From assembly GCA_005883215.1 (NCBI GenBank), contig VAYS01000010.1:1-64000 (forward strand): a stretch of DNA of 64,000 nt, given 5' to 3'. The position numbers and the translations under genes were made by a program. The notes below the pieces were generated by a model. That model saw only the letters and a list, made by a program, of their open reading frames with translations. It was not told the origin of the DNA and ran no database searches. The number at the start of each line of letters is the position of its first letter. Positions within the stretch are counted from its first letter, which is position 1. Positions 1-8,159 of this stretch are shown here, one piece after another. This DNA comes from Actinomycetota bacterium (GTDB lineage: Bacteria > Actinomycetota > Thermoleophilia > Solirubrobacterales > Solirubrobacteraceae).

Positions 1-127
1 CGAGGTCGTGTTCAGCGAGCTGGTCGGCCCCTTCGTGGTTCCCCGGGCGGGGCACTTCCTGCAGTGGGAGCGCGCCGACCTGCTCAACCGGACGCTGGCG
101 TATTTCTTGCGTGACCCGAGCCGGTAG
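1..127 (+). CDS. C-terminal end of an alpha/beta hydrolase (partial)
   Basis: Only the last 41 codons lie in the window, in the frame that begins at base 2 and stops with TAG at 125-127. The tail contains PRAGHFLQWERADLLNR. This looks like the end of an alpha/beta hydrolase: a Gly-His turn carrying the catalytic His, followed by the last amphipathic helix. Substrate and true length cannot be judged. The next gene on the same strand starts about 20-50 bases downstream, so the two could be cotranscribed. Confidence 0.6.
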   Translation, partial: EVVFSELVGPFVVPRAGHFLQWERADLLNRTLAYFLRDPSR

Positions 128-145
128 CGCTCTACCCTCGGGCCG

Positions 146-1003
146 ATGGAAGGGTCGATGGAGCCTGGAGAGCACCCGATGGCGGGCGACCGGGCGCCCG
201 GCGAGGACGCCGCGGCGCCGAGCCCGATCGCGGTCGCGTCGGCGCGCGTGGCGGCGATCGTCGAGGCCGCCGAGCGGGCGGCGGACGAGCTGCGCGAGGA
301 GACCGAGCGGCGGGCGAACGAGCGGATCGCCGAGGCCGACCGGGCGGCGGCCAACCGGGTGCAGGCGGCCGAGGCCGAGGCGTCGGACATCGTGGCCGCC
401 GCCCACCATCAGGCCGAGGCGATGACCGCCGCGGCGCAGGCCGAGGTCCAGTCCATCCACGAGGCGGCGGCGCGGCGAGAGCGGGAGTCCCAGGAGAAGT
501 CTCACCGCTTGGTGGCCGAGGCGCGGGACACCGCGCAGCGGGAGACCGCGCGGATCCACGCCGAGGCGGAGCGGGCTTTGTCCGAGGCGGAGGCCAAGGC
601 CCAGGAGATGCGCGAGGAGTCGCGCCGGGAGGCACGGGAGATCGTGAGCGAGGCCCACGAGGCGGCGCGCGGCGTGCTGCGCGAGGGCAACGAGCTGAGT
701 TCGAACCTGCGCGACCTCGGGAGCTCGCTGCGATCCAACGCCGAGCGGCTGCTGCGCGATGTGCGCCTCGCCCACGGGATGCTGACCGCCGAGCTCGATC
801 AGGCCGCCCCGGCCGGAGGCGCTGCGGGAGCGCGAGCGCGCCCGGGCGAGGGCGGCGAGGTATCGGCGCGGCGGGCGGGTGACGCCACCGGCCGCGACGC
901 TCGTCAGCCGCCCTCGGGCGGGGGTGGCGCCGGGCGCCGGCGAGATGTCGAGCCACCCCCCGAGGGCGACTTCGACATCCCCGAGTTCATACCGCGGTCA
1001 TAG
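146..1003 (+). CDS. DivIVA-like long coiled-coil protein
   Basis: This protein of up to 285 residues is dominated from about residue 30 to 215 by an Ala/Glu/Arg-rich heptad pattern, which predicts one long coiled coil. A Pro/Gly-rich tail follows, ending in an acidic patch (EGDFDIPEF). It has no signal peptide and no transmembrane segment. The composition resembles DivIVA/Wag31-type scaffolds and V-ATPase subunit E-like helices, so a cytoskeletal or polar scaffold role is possible but is inferred only from shape. An ATG at 179 has a better-spaced GGAG (167-170) than the ATG at 146, so the protein may be 11 residues shorter. No catalytic motif is visible. Confidence 0.75.
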   Translation: MEGSMEPGEHPMAGDRAPGEDAAAPSPIAVASARVAAIVEAAERAADELREETERRANERIAEADRAAANRVQAAEAEASDIVAAAHHQAEAMTAAAQAEVQSIHEAAARRERESQEKSHRLVAEARDTAQRETARIHAEAERALSEAEAKAQEMREESRREAREIVSEAHEAARGVLREGNELSSNLRDLGSSLRSNAERLLRDVRLAHGMLTAELDQAAPAGGAAGARARPGEGGEVSARRAGDATGRDARQPPSGGGGAGRRRDVEPPPEGDFDIPEFIPRS

Positions 1004-1063
1004 CCTTCTTCCCCCGGATTCCGGGGCGATTCCGTCCGGGATACGAACTAGTGTTCGGGGCGG

Positions 1064-1586
1064 GATGGAGCTCTCGACGAACCAGAAGGGGGCGATCGCG
1101 GAGGCACAGGTCATGGCCGAAGCCGTTCGGCTCGGCTTCGAGGTGGCGCGGCCGCTTGTTGAGGGGCGACGTTACGACCTCGTGATCGACACGGGCCAAA
1201 GGCTGTGGCGAGTGCAGTGCAAATGGGCGCCGCGGCGGGGTGACGTGCTCGTGGTCCGTAGCCGCACTTCTAGGTACACGCCCAACGGATACGTACGAAC
1301 GACCTATACCGCGGCCGAGATCGATGCTGTGGCGGTCTATTCGCCGGATACGGAGCGCTGTTACCTCCTTCCCATCGCGATGCTGGACGGAAAGGGCCAC
1401 ACCCATCTGCGGCTAGCCCCCGCGCGTAACAACCAGTCCGTCGGACTATTATGGGCCGCCGATTATGACTTCGGGGCTATAGCTCAGTTGGGAGAGCGCC
1501 TGACCGGCAGTCAGGAGGTCGAGGGTTCGAGTCCCTCTAGCTCCATGAATGGAAGTGCCGACCCCTACGGGCGGTTTCGCCCGTAG
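1064..1586 (+). CDS. PD-(D/E)XK endonuclease, group I intron-associated type, frame continuing through tRNA-Ala
   Basis: The N-terminal ~135 residues match the small nuclease family annotated as group I intron-associated PD-(D/E)XK endonuclease. It has an N-terminal helix with Glu13 (KGAIAEA), Asp38 in RYDLVID, and a Gln51-Cys52-Lys53 variant of the (D/E)xK motif. The frame has no stop before the tRNA-Ala gene at 1473-1545. Residues from about 137 are therefore the translated tRNA (FGAIAQLGERLTGSQEVEGS), and the stop is at 1584-1586. No intron or rRNA-like sequence is seen nearby. The ATG at 1064 is chosen because the conserved domain begins there; upstream in-frame codons overlap the preceding gene. 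Confidence 0.75.
1473..1545 (+). tRNA. tRNA-Ala (anticodon GGC)
   Basis: A full cloverleaf of 73 nt can be drawn. The acceptor stem GGGGCTA/TAGCTCC has the G3-U70 wobble that identifies alanine tRNA. The D arm is GCTC/GAGC, the anticodon stem CCTGA/TCAGG and the T arm GAGGG/CCCTC. The anticodon loop reads CCGGCAG, giving anticodon GGC at 34-36 with C at position 33, where U33 is nearly universal. CCA is not encoded. The gene lies inside the reading frame of the upstream endonuclease. Confidence 0.95.
1565..1586. terminator. 9-bp hairpin between tRNA-Ala and the HMG-CoA reductase stop
   Basis: CTACGGGCG (1565-1573) and CGCCCGTAG (1578-1586) form a perfect 9-bp stem with a GTTT loop. The left arm contains the TAG stop of the leftward HMG-CoA reductase, and the right arm holds the TAG stop of the rightward frame. 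There is no T-tract on either side. A bidirectional terminator between the two converging transcripts is plausible but unproven. Confidence 0.4.
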
Positions 1587-2755
1587 GTGTCGTGGGACTG
1601 CACCCACTCTTCGGCTACGATCGCCGACCCGAGCGACAGCTCGCCGCACAGCACCGTCGCCGCCACGATCTCGGCGAACTTGTGCACCTTGTCGCGGCCG
1701 TAGCAGTCGAGTAGCTCGAGGCACTCGCGCTGGGTGGCCAGACCCGTGCCGCCACCGTAGGTGGCGACGATCAGCGACGGGATCGTCACCGAGTAGTAGT
1801 AGTCGCCACCGGGTCGCAGCTCGGCGTAGACGAGCGCCGAGGAGGACTCGGCCACGTTGGCGGCGTCCTGGCCGGTGGCGATGAACATCGCCGTGATGCC
1901 GTTGGCCGAGTGGGCGCCGTTGTTGTTGACGCCGGACATGAAGCCACCGAGGTTTGACACCTGGCGAGCCTGGAACATCAGCTCGGTGTTGGAGCGCATC
2001 ACGCGCCGGACGACCTCGTCGGGAATCGTGGCCTCGGCGATCACCCGCTTGCCCCGCGTCTGGAGCATGTTGACCTGGGAGGCCTTCTTGTCGGTGGCGA
2101 AGTTCGATTCCAGGAAGTAGTGCTCGATCTCCGGGTAGTGCTCGACGATCCAGCGACAGGCGGCCTGGGTGGCCTTGCCGGTCAGGTTCTGCCCCGCCGC
2201 ATCGCCGGTCGTGTAGTTGAAGCGCGTGAACAGGATCCGCCCCGCCGAGTAGCGCTCGATGTCCAGCAGCCGTCCGGTCCGGGTGGTCGCCTCCGCGGCC
2301 GCCTTGATCGCGTCGAAGTTCTCGTCCAACCAATCGCGGAACGCCCGGGCCTCGCGGGCGCTGGCAAACAGGAACGCCGGCGCCCGCTGCATGCGGTCGT
2401 CCATCACGGTGGTGGTCACCCCACCCGACTCGTGGATCAGCCGCATGCCGCGGTTGTAGCTGGCCACCAGCGTCCCCTCGGCGGTCGCCAGCGGCACGTA
2501 GAACTCCCCCTGCGCGTGCTCGCCGTTGACCAGCAGGGGCCCGGCCACTCCGATCGGGACCTGGGCTACGCCGATGAACTGCTCGATATTGCCGGCGGCG
2601 ATCGCCGGATCGAACGAGTAGCTCGAGACATGTTCCAGGTTGGCATCGGTCTTCTCTAGGAGGAACTCCTGCCGGGCGCGCGCGGCGTCCGGGGTGTGAT
2701 CGTTCTCGCCGTCGCGCGGGACGGGAACTCGCTCGGCAGCGGTCGTGGTCGACAT
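1565..2755 (-). CDS. hmgR: Hydroxymethylglutaryl-CoA reductase, class I (NADPH)
   Basis: The 396-residue protein reduces HMG-CoA to mevalonate. Family landmarks occur in order: the catalytic Glu segment PLATAEGTLVAS, the ENVIG-like substrate region near FIGVAQVPIGVAGPL, the catalytic Lys in ATDKKASQVN, the Asp segment GQDAANVAESS, the nucleotide-binding GGGTGLATQ, and the catalytic His near the C-terminus (QSHDTYGRNRP). These follow the class I (eukaryote/archaea-like) pattern. The start at 2755 is chosen because GGAGGAG lies just upstream; an upstream in-frame extension exists. No other mevalonate-pathway gene is in the window. It is divergent from the DUF3089 gene. Confidence 0.95.
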   Translation of the reverse strand: MSTTTAAERVPVPRDGENDHTPDAARARQEFLLEKTDANLEHVSSYSFDPAIAAGNIEQFIGVAQVPIGVAGPLLVNGEHAQGEFYVPLATAEGTLVASYNRGMRLIHESGGVTTTVMDDRMQRAPAFLFASAREARAFRDWLDENFDAIKAAAEATTRTGRLLDIERYSAGRILFTRFNYTTGDAAGQNLTGKATQAACRWIVEHYPEIEHYFLESNFATDKKASQVNMLQTRGKRVIAEATIPDEVVRRVMRSNTELMFQARQVSNLGGFMSGVNNNGAHSANGITAMFIATGQDAANVAESSSALVYAELRPGGDYYYSVTIPSLIVATYGGGTGLATQRECLELLDCYGRDKVHKFAEIVAATVLCGELSLGSAIVAEEWVQSHDTYGRNRP

Positions 2756-2914
2756 CGGCTCTCCTCCGGTGGCGTCGGGTCTTACGACAATCTGCCCCCT
2801 GCCCGCGCGCCCCAATCGCCGCCGGGCCCTGCTTTATGCCGCCGAGCCGCGTGGCGGAGACGCCTTTGGGACACCAACGCCCGCGGGTATCAAAGCGGGT
2901 ATCCTCCGGGCGCG

Positions 2915-4108
2915 ATGGGGGCAGGGGTGCCGCTATCCGACCGCCTCAGCGAGCGCCTACCGCGCTACGTGTGGCTGCTCGCCGCCCTCGCCCTCGCCGC
3001 CGCCTGCTTCGCCGCAGCCGCCTCGGTGGCAAACGCAAATGTCGTGTGGCTGTGCCACCCGAGCATGGCGTCTGATCCGTGCCACGGCGATCAGACCACC
3101 CGCTATTTCCAGCCCGACGGCAGCTCGACCGTCGCCACGCCCGACGTGCCGGCCGATCCCCCCATCGACTGCTTCTACGTCTACCCCACCGTCAGCAATC
3201 AGCCCACCCTCAACGCCACCCAGACGCCCGATCCCGAGGTCCGCTCGATCGCCCTGTACCAGGCCCAGCGCTTCTCGACCCAGTGCCGAATGTACGTGCC
3301 GCTGTACCGGGAGGTCACCGCGGCGGGAGTGACGGTCGCGAGCCAGACGCACGACACCGCCCCGTACGACACCGCCTTCACCGACGTCGAGGAGGCCTGG
3401 CAGCACTACCTCCAAAACGACAACCACGGTCGCGGGGTGGTCCTCATCGGCCACTCCCAGGGAAGCCGCATGCTGCGGGCGCTGATCCGCCGCGACATCG
3501 ATCCCAACCCCGCCGTCCGCCACCACCTGATCTCGGCAATCATCCCGGGTGCCAACGCCAACGCCAACGACTTCGCCAACCTCTCCCCGTGCACCTCGGC
3601 CGGTCAGATCGGCTGCGTGATCGCCTACTCGACGTTCAACGACACGCCGCCCAACAACACGCGCTTCGGCCGCACCGACACCGACCCCGTGGGCAACGCT
3701 CTCGGCCTACCGGGCGGTCCCGTGATCTGCACCAACCCGGCCGAGCTCTCGGGAGCCGGGCAGAACCTCCAGTTGCTGCTTCCCAGCCAGCCCTTCGCGC
3801 CCGGGGTCATCTTCCTGCTCCTGCTCAAGCTCTACGGCGGTCCACCGCCCTCCGCCGACACACCCTGGCTCCAGCCGACCGACCACTACACCGGCACCTG
3901 CGAGACGTCCAACGGCGCCAACGTCCTGATGATCTCGCCGGTGGCCAACGCCCGCACCCTCAACCCATCGCCCGACGCCACTTGGGGCGTGCACCTAGTG
4001 GACATCAACATCGCCCTCGGCAACCTCACGGCGATCGTCGGCACCCAGGGCCAGGCCTGGCTCACCGCTCATCCGGGCGCCCGGCCCAAGGGCCGAGCGC
4101 TCCGCTAG
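2915..4108 (+). CDS. Secreted DUF3089 alpha/beta hydrolase (lysophospholipase-like)
   Basis: The 397-residue protein begins with a signal peptide or membrane anchor (about residues 18-42, ending ...SVANANVVW). A DUF3089-type alpha/beta hydrolase domain follows. The nucleophile elbow is GHSQG with Ser181, and a likely catalytic His lies late in the sequence (TWGVHLVD). The early segment IDCFYVYPTV is typical of the family. Several Cys could form disulfides in an exported protein. Substrate is unknown; esterase or lipase activity is inferred. The ATG at 2915 places the signal peptide near the N-terminus, whereas the longer frame would run into the hmgR promoter. Its 3' end overlaps the convergent SRPBCC gene by about 114 bases. 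Confidence 0.85.
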   Translation: MGAGVPLSDRLSERLPRYVWLLAALALAAACFAAAASVANANVVWLCHPSMASDPCHGDQTTRYFQPDGSSTVATPDVPADPPIDCFYVYPTVSNQPTLNATQTPDPEVRSIALYQAQRFSTQCRMYVPLYREVTAAGVTVASQTHDTAPYDTAFTDVEEAWQHYLQNDNHGRGVVLIGHSQGSRMLRALIRRDIDPNPAVRHHLISAIIPGANANANDFANLSPCTSAGQIGCVIAYSTFNDTPPNNTRFGRTDTDPVGNALGLPGGPVICTNPAELSGAGQNLQLLLPSQPFAPGVIFLLLLKLYGGPPPSADTPWLQPTDHYTGTCETSNGANVLMISPVANARTLNPSPDATWGVHLVDINIALGNLTAIVGTQGQAWLTAHPGARPKGRALR

Positions 4109-4618
4109 TCCCTTTAGGTTCAGCAGCTGGCGGCGCATCATCACCAGGTCGCCGGCGGCCAGCAGCTGGCGTAGAGCCGGCCGCATCGGTGACCGCGGCA
4201 GCTGCGCGAGCAGCTTGACCACCAGCCGCGAGCGCTCCGGCCCGCGCGGCGCTACGCGGTAGGTCACCGCAAACCGGCCGAACACCAGACCCGAGTGGCG
4301 CAGCGTGATCGACCGTCCCGGCTCGTGCTCGGCCAGCCGGAAGATCGTCATGAAGCGCTGGCCGTCCTCCAGGTCCTCCAGCCCCGGGGTCAGAGCCCGG
4401 GGACTGCGCCGCCCCAGGTTGTCGATCCAGTCATAGCTGTAGGGCGCCACCCGCAGCTGGCACAGCCAGCGAAACACCAGCTCGGCCCGAGCGTCCACGT
4501 CCACCGCCCGGAACGCCACGAAGTCGGCTTCCGGGAGATACCGATCACAGGGGAAGGGCTCGGCCCGCTCGCCCGCGGTCGAGCCCCAGGTCCAGACCGG
4601 ACCGGGCACCCCTCTCAC
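3995..4618 (-). CDS. SRPBCC (START/Bet v1-like) family protein
   Basis: The 207-residue protein resembles SRPBCC ligand-binding proteins: an N-terminal segment ending in FVAFRAVDVDARAELVFRWL, a middle stretch APYSYDWIDNLGRRSPR, then beta strands and a long final helix (ALRQLLAAGDLVMMRRQLLNLK). No enzyme motif is seen, so the hydrophobic ligand is unknown. It begins with GTG at 4618, about 23 bases beyond the rsfS stop, and is the last gene of the nadD-rsfS run. The final ~38 codons overlap the opposite-strand hydrolase gene. That tail is low-complexity and may not matter functionally. Confidence 0.75.
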   Translation of the reverse strand: MRGVPGPVWTWGSTAGERAEPFPCDRYLPEADFVAFRAVDVDARAELVFRWLCQLRVAPYSYDWIDNLGRRSPRALTPGLEDLEDGQRFMTIFRLAEHEPGRSITLRHSGLVFGRFAVTYRVAPRGPERSRLVVKLLAQLPRSPMRPALRQLLAAGDLVMMRRQLLNLKGLAERSALGPGARMSGEPGLALGADDRREVAEGDVDVH

Positions 4619-4641
4619 ACCACCCAGGCCAACCGGCCCGC

Positions 4642-5034
4642 TCAGGCGCCGGTGGCGGCGAACGCCCGCACCGGCACCTCGCCCCAGAGCGACTCGAGCC
4701 GGTAGTAGTCCCGCGTCTCCGGGGTGAATACGTGCACGACCACATCGAGGTAATCCATCAGGATCCAGCGCGCCTGGGCCAGGCCCTCGACTCGCGCCGG
4801 GAGGATCCCGCGGTCCTTCAGCCCCCTGTGGATCGCGTCGTGGATCGCCTTGGTCTGCCGGTCGGTGCCGCCCGAACAGATGACGAAGAAATCGGTGTAG
4901 TCGAGCACCCCACGTACGTCGAGCTCGACCACGTCGACCGCCTTCTTCTCTGCCGCCAGCTCGGCGATCGCCTGGGCCAGCTCCTCCGGCGCCGCCATCG
5001 CGATCGCGCCCCCGGCGCTCCCCGGCTCCGTCAT
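4642..5034 (-). CDS. rsfS: Ribosome silencing factor RsfS (Iojap family)
   Basis: The 130-residue protein binds ribosomal protein uL14 and blocks joining of the subunits in nutrient limitation (known for the family). The family core is clear: KKAVDVVELDVRGVLDYTDFFVICSG, then DRQTKAIHDAI and the C-terminal WILMDYLDVVVHVFTPETRDYY region. Its ATG overlaps the nadD stop as ATGA (5031-5034), which fixes the start and implies translational coupling. The nadD-rsfS order is conserved in many bacteria. Confidence 0.95.
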   Translation of the reverse strand: MTEPGSAGGAIAMAAPEELAQAIAELAAEKKAVDVVELDVRGVLDYTDFFVICSGGTDRQTKAIHDAIHRGLKDRGILPARVEGLAQARWILMDYLDVVVHVFTPETRDYYRLESLWGEVPVRAFAATGA

Positions 5035-5660
5035 GCGCCGCCCGCCTCGCCGGCCACTCGCTCGCGCGCGCGGTAGAGCCCCTCGGCGGCCACGTAGTCG
5101 GCCACCGCCGCGGGGACCAGGTAGCGGATCGGCAGTCCCTCGGCCACCCGGCGCCTGACCTCGCGGGAGGAGATGTCCACGCGCGGCATATCGAGGAAGC
5201 TCACCCGCCGAGCCCCCCCGAGCCCGGCCAGAGCCGCCTCGACGCGTTCGCGGCGATCTCCGCGCTCGGCCACCGCCAGACGGGCGACCTCCAGGATCTC
5301 CTCTGGCCGCTGCCACCCCGGAAGGGCCTCGGCCATGTCGCCTCCGACGATGAGGTAGAGCTCGTCCTGGGGCGCCTGCGCATCGATCGCTTGCAGCGTA
5401 GCGAGCGTGTACGACGGCCCCGGCCGCACCACCTCCAGATCGCTGACCTCGAAGCGATCGTCGCCCCGCACGGCCAGACGGACCATGTGCAGGCGCCGCT
5501 CGGCGCCCGGATCCTCGGACACCGCCTTGTGCGGCGGGGCGCCGGCCGGCACGAAGCGCACTTCGTCGAGCCCCAGCGCCGCGTGAGCCTCCTGGGCGAG
5601 TAGCAGGTGCCCGAGATGGGGCGGGTTGAACGTCCCGCCCAGAATCCCGATCCGGCCCAT
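5031..5660 (-). CDS. nadD: Nicotinate-nucleotide adenylyltransferase
   Basis: The 209-residue enzyme transfers AMP from ATP to nicotinate mononucleotide in NAD synthesis. It starts with the nucleotidyltransferase signature GGTFNPPHLGH, has the VPAGAPPHK loop, and ends with the ISSREVRRR motif of the second ATP-binding signature. Length is normal. It follows proA by about 28 bases and is coupled to rsfS by a 4-base overlap, so proB, proA, nadD and rsfS probably share a transcript. Confidence 0.96.
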   Translation of the reverse strand: MGRIGILGGTFNPPHLGHLLLAQEAHAALGLDEVRFVPAGAPPHKAVSEDPGAERRLHMVRLAVRGDDRFEVSDLEVVRPGPSYTLATLQAIDAQAPQDELYLIVGGDMAEALPGWQRPEEILEVARLAVAERGDRRERVEAALAGLGGARRVSFLDMPRVDISSREVRRRVAEGLPIRYLVPAAVADYVAAEGLYRARERVAGEAGGA

Positions 5661-5688
5661 TAGAGCCAGGCCTCCCGTCCGGCGGCGG

Positions 5689-6963
5689 TCAGGGACGGAC
5701 CTGTCCGTCGCCTTCGACCAGGTACTTGAACGTGCACAGCTCGCGCAGCCCGATCGGCCCCCTCGCGTGCAGCTTCTGGGTGGAGTTCCCGATCTCGGCT
5801 CCCATCCCGAACTCGCCCCCGTCGGTGAAGCGCGTGGAGGCGTTGACGTACACGCAGGCGGCGTCGACCCCGAGCTGGAAGGCCCGGGCCGCGCCCGTGT
5901 CCCGGGTGACGATGGCCTCCGAGTGGCCGCTGCCGTAGCGGTTTACGTGCTCGATCGCCTCCCCCACCGTGTCGACGACCTTGACCGCCAGCGTCAGATC
6001 CAGGAACTCCGTGGCCCAGTCGGCGTCCTCGGCCTGGCGCAGCGACCCGTCCAGCTCCGCGGCGTGCTCGCGCGTGCGCTCGTCGACGCGAAGCTCCACG
6101 CCGGCGTCGGCCAGCGCCCGCAGCGTTGGGCCGAGCAGCTCGGATGCCACCGCCGAGTGCACCAGCAGCGTCTCGGCCGAGTTGCACACCCCCGGGCGCT
6201 GCAGCTTGGCGTTGAGCACGATCGCTCGGGCCGCGTCGACGTCGGCGCTGGCGTCGACGTAGACGTGGCAGTTGCCCGAGGCGGCGTAGATCACGGGCAC
6301 CGTGGCCACCGCCTCGAGTGCGTCCTTGAGCCCCTCGCCGCCCCGGGGGATGATCAGGTCGACGACTCCGTTCTGGGTGGCCAACTCGGCCAGCTCCTCG
6401 CGCTCCCCGCCCCCGAGCAGCCCGATCGCCCCCTCGGGCACGCCGGCGGCGGTGGCCGCCTCGGCGGCCAGCCCGGCCAGCACGGCGTTCGAATGGGCCG
6501 CCGAAGACGAGCCCCGCAGCACGATCCCGTTGCCCGACTTCAGGCACAGCGCCGCGGCGTCGATCGTCACATTCGGTCGGGCCTCGTAGACCACGGCGAT
6601 GACCCCCAGGGGCACGCGTACCTTGCGCACGTCGAGCCCGTTCGGGCGCCGGAAGCCGTCGATGACCTCGCCCACCGGATCCGGCAGTGCGGCGATGTCG
6701 CGGACCCCGTCGGCAGTCGCGGCCACGCGCCCTTCATCGAGCGACAGCCGGTCCAGCAGGGCCGAGCTGAGCCCGGCCCGGCGCCCGGCCTCCAGATCGC
6801 GCTCGTTGGCCTCGAGGATCTCGGGGATGCTCGACAGCAGCGCCGTGGCGATGCCCTCGAGCGCCGCGTCTTTGGTGGCCGAATCGAGCTGGGCCAGACC
6901 CCGCGCGGCCTGCCTGGCCGCCGCGCAGATCCCGCTCACCGAGTGCGAGGTAACCGTGGCCAT
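5689..6963 (-). CDS. proA: Glutamate-5-semialdehyde dehydrogenase (gamma-glutamyl phosphate reductase)
   Basis: The 424-residue enzyme performs the second step of proline synthesis, NADPH-dependent reduction of gamma-glutamyl phosphate. The catalytic Cys lies in RPGVCNSAETLLVH. The NAD(P)-binding region includes GVIAVVYEARPNVTID, and the C-terminal FTDGGEFGMGAEIGNST is typical. The ATG at 6963 gives MATVTSHSVSG; an upstream in-frame extension is Arg-rich and unlike the family. It lies 77 bases downstream of proB. Confidence 0.96.
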   Translation of the reverse strand: MATVTSHSVSGICAAARQAARGLAQLDSATKDAALEGIATALLSSIPEILEANERDLEAGRRAGLSSALLDRLSLDEGRVAATADGVRDIAALPDPVGEVIDGFRRPNGLDVRKVRVPLGVIAVVYEARPNVTIDAAALCLKSGNGIVLRGSSSAAHSNAVLAGLAAEAATAAGVPEGAIGLLGGGEREELAELATQNGVVDLIIPRGGEGLKDALEAVATVPVIYAASGNCHVYVDASADVDAARAIVLNAKLQRPGVCNSAETLLVHSAVASELLGPTLRALADAGVELRVDERTREHAAELDGSLRQAEDADWATEFLDLTLAVKVVDTVGEAIEHVNRYGSGHSEAIVTRDTGAARAFQLGVDAACVYVNASTRFTDGGEFGMGAEIGNSTQKLHARGPIGLRELCTFKYLVEGDGQVRP

Positions 6964-7040
6964 GCGCCTAAGGGTAGGCGACCGCGACGCCCACTCCGGC
7001 GAGCGGCGGCGTACACGCAGCCGGCTCGCCGACCGTGCGC

Positions 7041-8150
7041 TCACACCAGCACCAGGTAGTCGCGGTGCACCGCCTCCGCGGTGGCCCGCGGCAGGATCTC
7101 GCGCACCTGGGCGGACTTCAGCCCCTTGACCCGGCGAAGCTCGGCGGCCGAGTAGTTGCAGATCCCCTTGCCGATCTGGCCCCCCCGGCCCGTACCGCCG
7201 TCGGTCTCGACGATGTCAACCGCGTCCCCCGCCCCGAACTCTCCGCTGACGTCGACGATGCCCACCGGGAGCAGGCTCGTGCCCTGCTCGCGCAGCGCCC
7301 GGACCGCACCGCGGTCGATCAGCAGCTGGCCGTGGCTGGGCTTGGCGTACCTCAGCCACAGCTTGAAGCTCGAGTAGCGCGACTCGCGTGGTTCAAAGCG
7401 CGTGCCGGCCCGTCCCCCCTGCAGCGTGGTCCGCAGCGGACCGGGCTCCAACCCGTTGCACACCACGGTGGCGATCCCGGCCGCGGTGGCCATGTCGGCC
7501 GCCACCACCTTGGAGCGCATCCCGCCCGAGCCCAGCGGCGAGGTCGCGTGTCCGATCTCCAGCTCGGCCAGGCCCTCGAAGTCGTGCACCTCCTCGATCA
7601 GGCGCGCCCCAGGATCGGTATGCGGGTCGGCCGTGTGAAGCCCGGTGGTGTCGGTGAGCAGCACCAGCAGGTCGGCCGAGACCAGGATCGCCACCTGGGC
7701 GGCGAGGAAGTCGTTGTCGCCGAAGGAGATCTCGTCGGTCGCGGTCGTGTCGTTCTCGTTGATGACCGGGACCACCCCCCAGTCGAGCAGCTTGCGCAGC
7801 GTGCGACGCGCGTTGAGGTAGTGAGTCCGCGCGCTCATGTCGAAGAACGTGAGCAGCACCTGGGCACTGGCCACGTCGCGCTCGCGCAGGAGCTCGTCAT
7901 AGATCCGGTAGAGCTTGCCCTGGCCGGCGGCGCTGGCCGCCTGCAGCTCATCGATCGCCCGCGGGCGCACCGCCAGGTCGAGCACGCGCATGCCGCGCGC
8001 GATCGCCCCGCTGGTGACCACCACCAGCTCGTCGTCCTCCCGACGGCGCTCGGCCACCACGTCGGCTACGCGCGCCAGGACCTCGTCGCGCACGTGGCCC
8101 GACTCGTCGGCGACGATGCTCGAGCCCAGCTTGATGACGATCGTGCTCAC
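7041..8150 (-). CDS. proB: Glutamate 5-kinase with PUA domain
   Basis: The 369-residue enzyme phosphorylates glutamate in the first step of proline synthesis. The amino-acid kinase domain starts with IVIKLGSSIVAD and contains VVVTSGAIARGM, PVINENDTTATDE and the GSGGMRSKVVAA segment. Residues from about 275 form a PUA domain (GVKxL-like end replaced by VKGLKSAQVREIL), as in E. coli ProB. Feedback inhibition by proline is usual for the family. It follows obg by 9 bases. Confidence 0.96.
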   Translation of the reverse strand: MSTIVIKLGSSIVADESGHVRDEVLARVADVVAERRREDDELVVVTSGAIARGMRVLDLAVRPRAIDELQAASAAGQGKLYRIYDELLRERDVASAQVLLTFFDMSARTHYLNARRTLRKLLDWGVVPVINENDTTATDEISFGDNDFLAAQVAILVSADLLVLLTDTTGLHTADPHTDPGARLIEEVHDFEGLAELEIGHATSPLGSGGMRSKVVAADMATAAGIATVVCNGLEPGPLRTTLQGGRAGTRFEPRESRYSSFKLWLRYAKPSHGQLLIDRGAVRALREQGTSLLPVGIVDVSGEFGAGDAVDIVETDGGTGRGGQIGKGICNYSAAELRRVKGLKSAQVREILPRATAEAVHRDYLVLV

Positions 8151-8159
8151 GTCGCCACC

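Noticed and set aside
132-956. Long minus-strand open frame opposite the coiled-coil gene
   Set aside because: Its product is Pro/Arg/Ala low-complexity sequence, the usual antisense shadow of a GC-rich gene; the plus-strand coiled coil is coherent.
879-1063. Upstream extension of the endonuclease frame
   Set aside because: It overlaps the preceding gene out of frame and has no family similarity; the conserved domain begins at the ATG at 1064.
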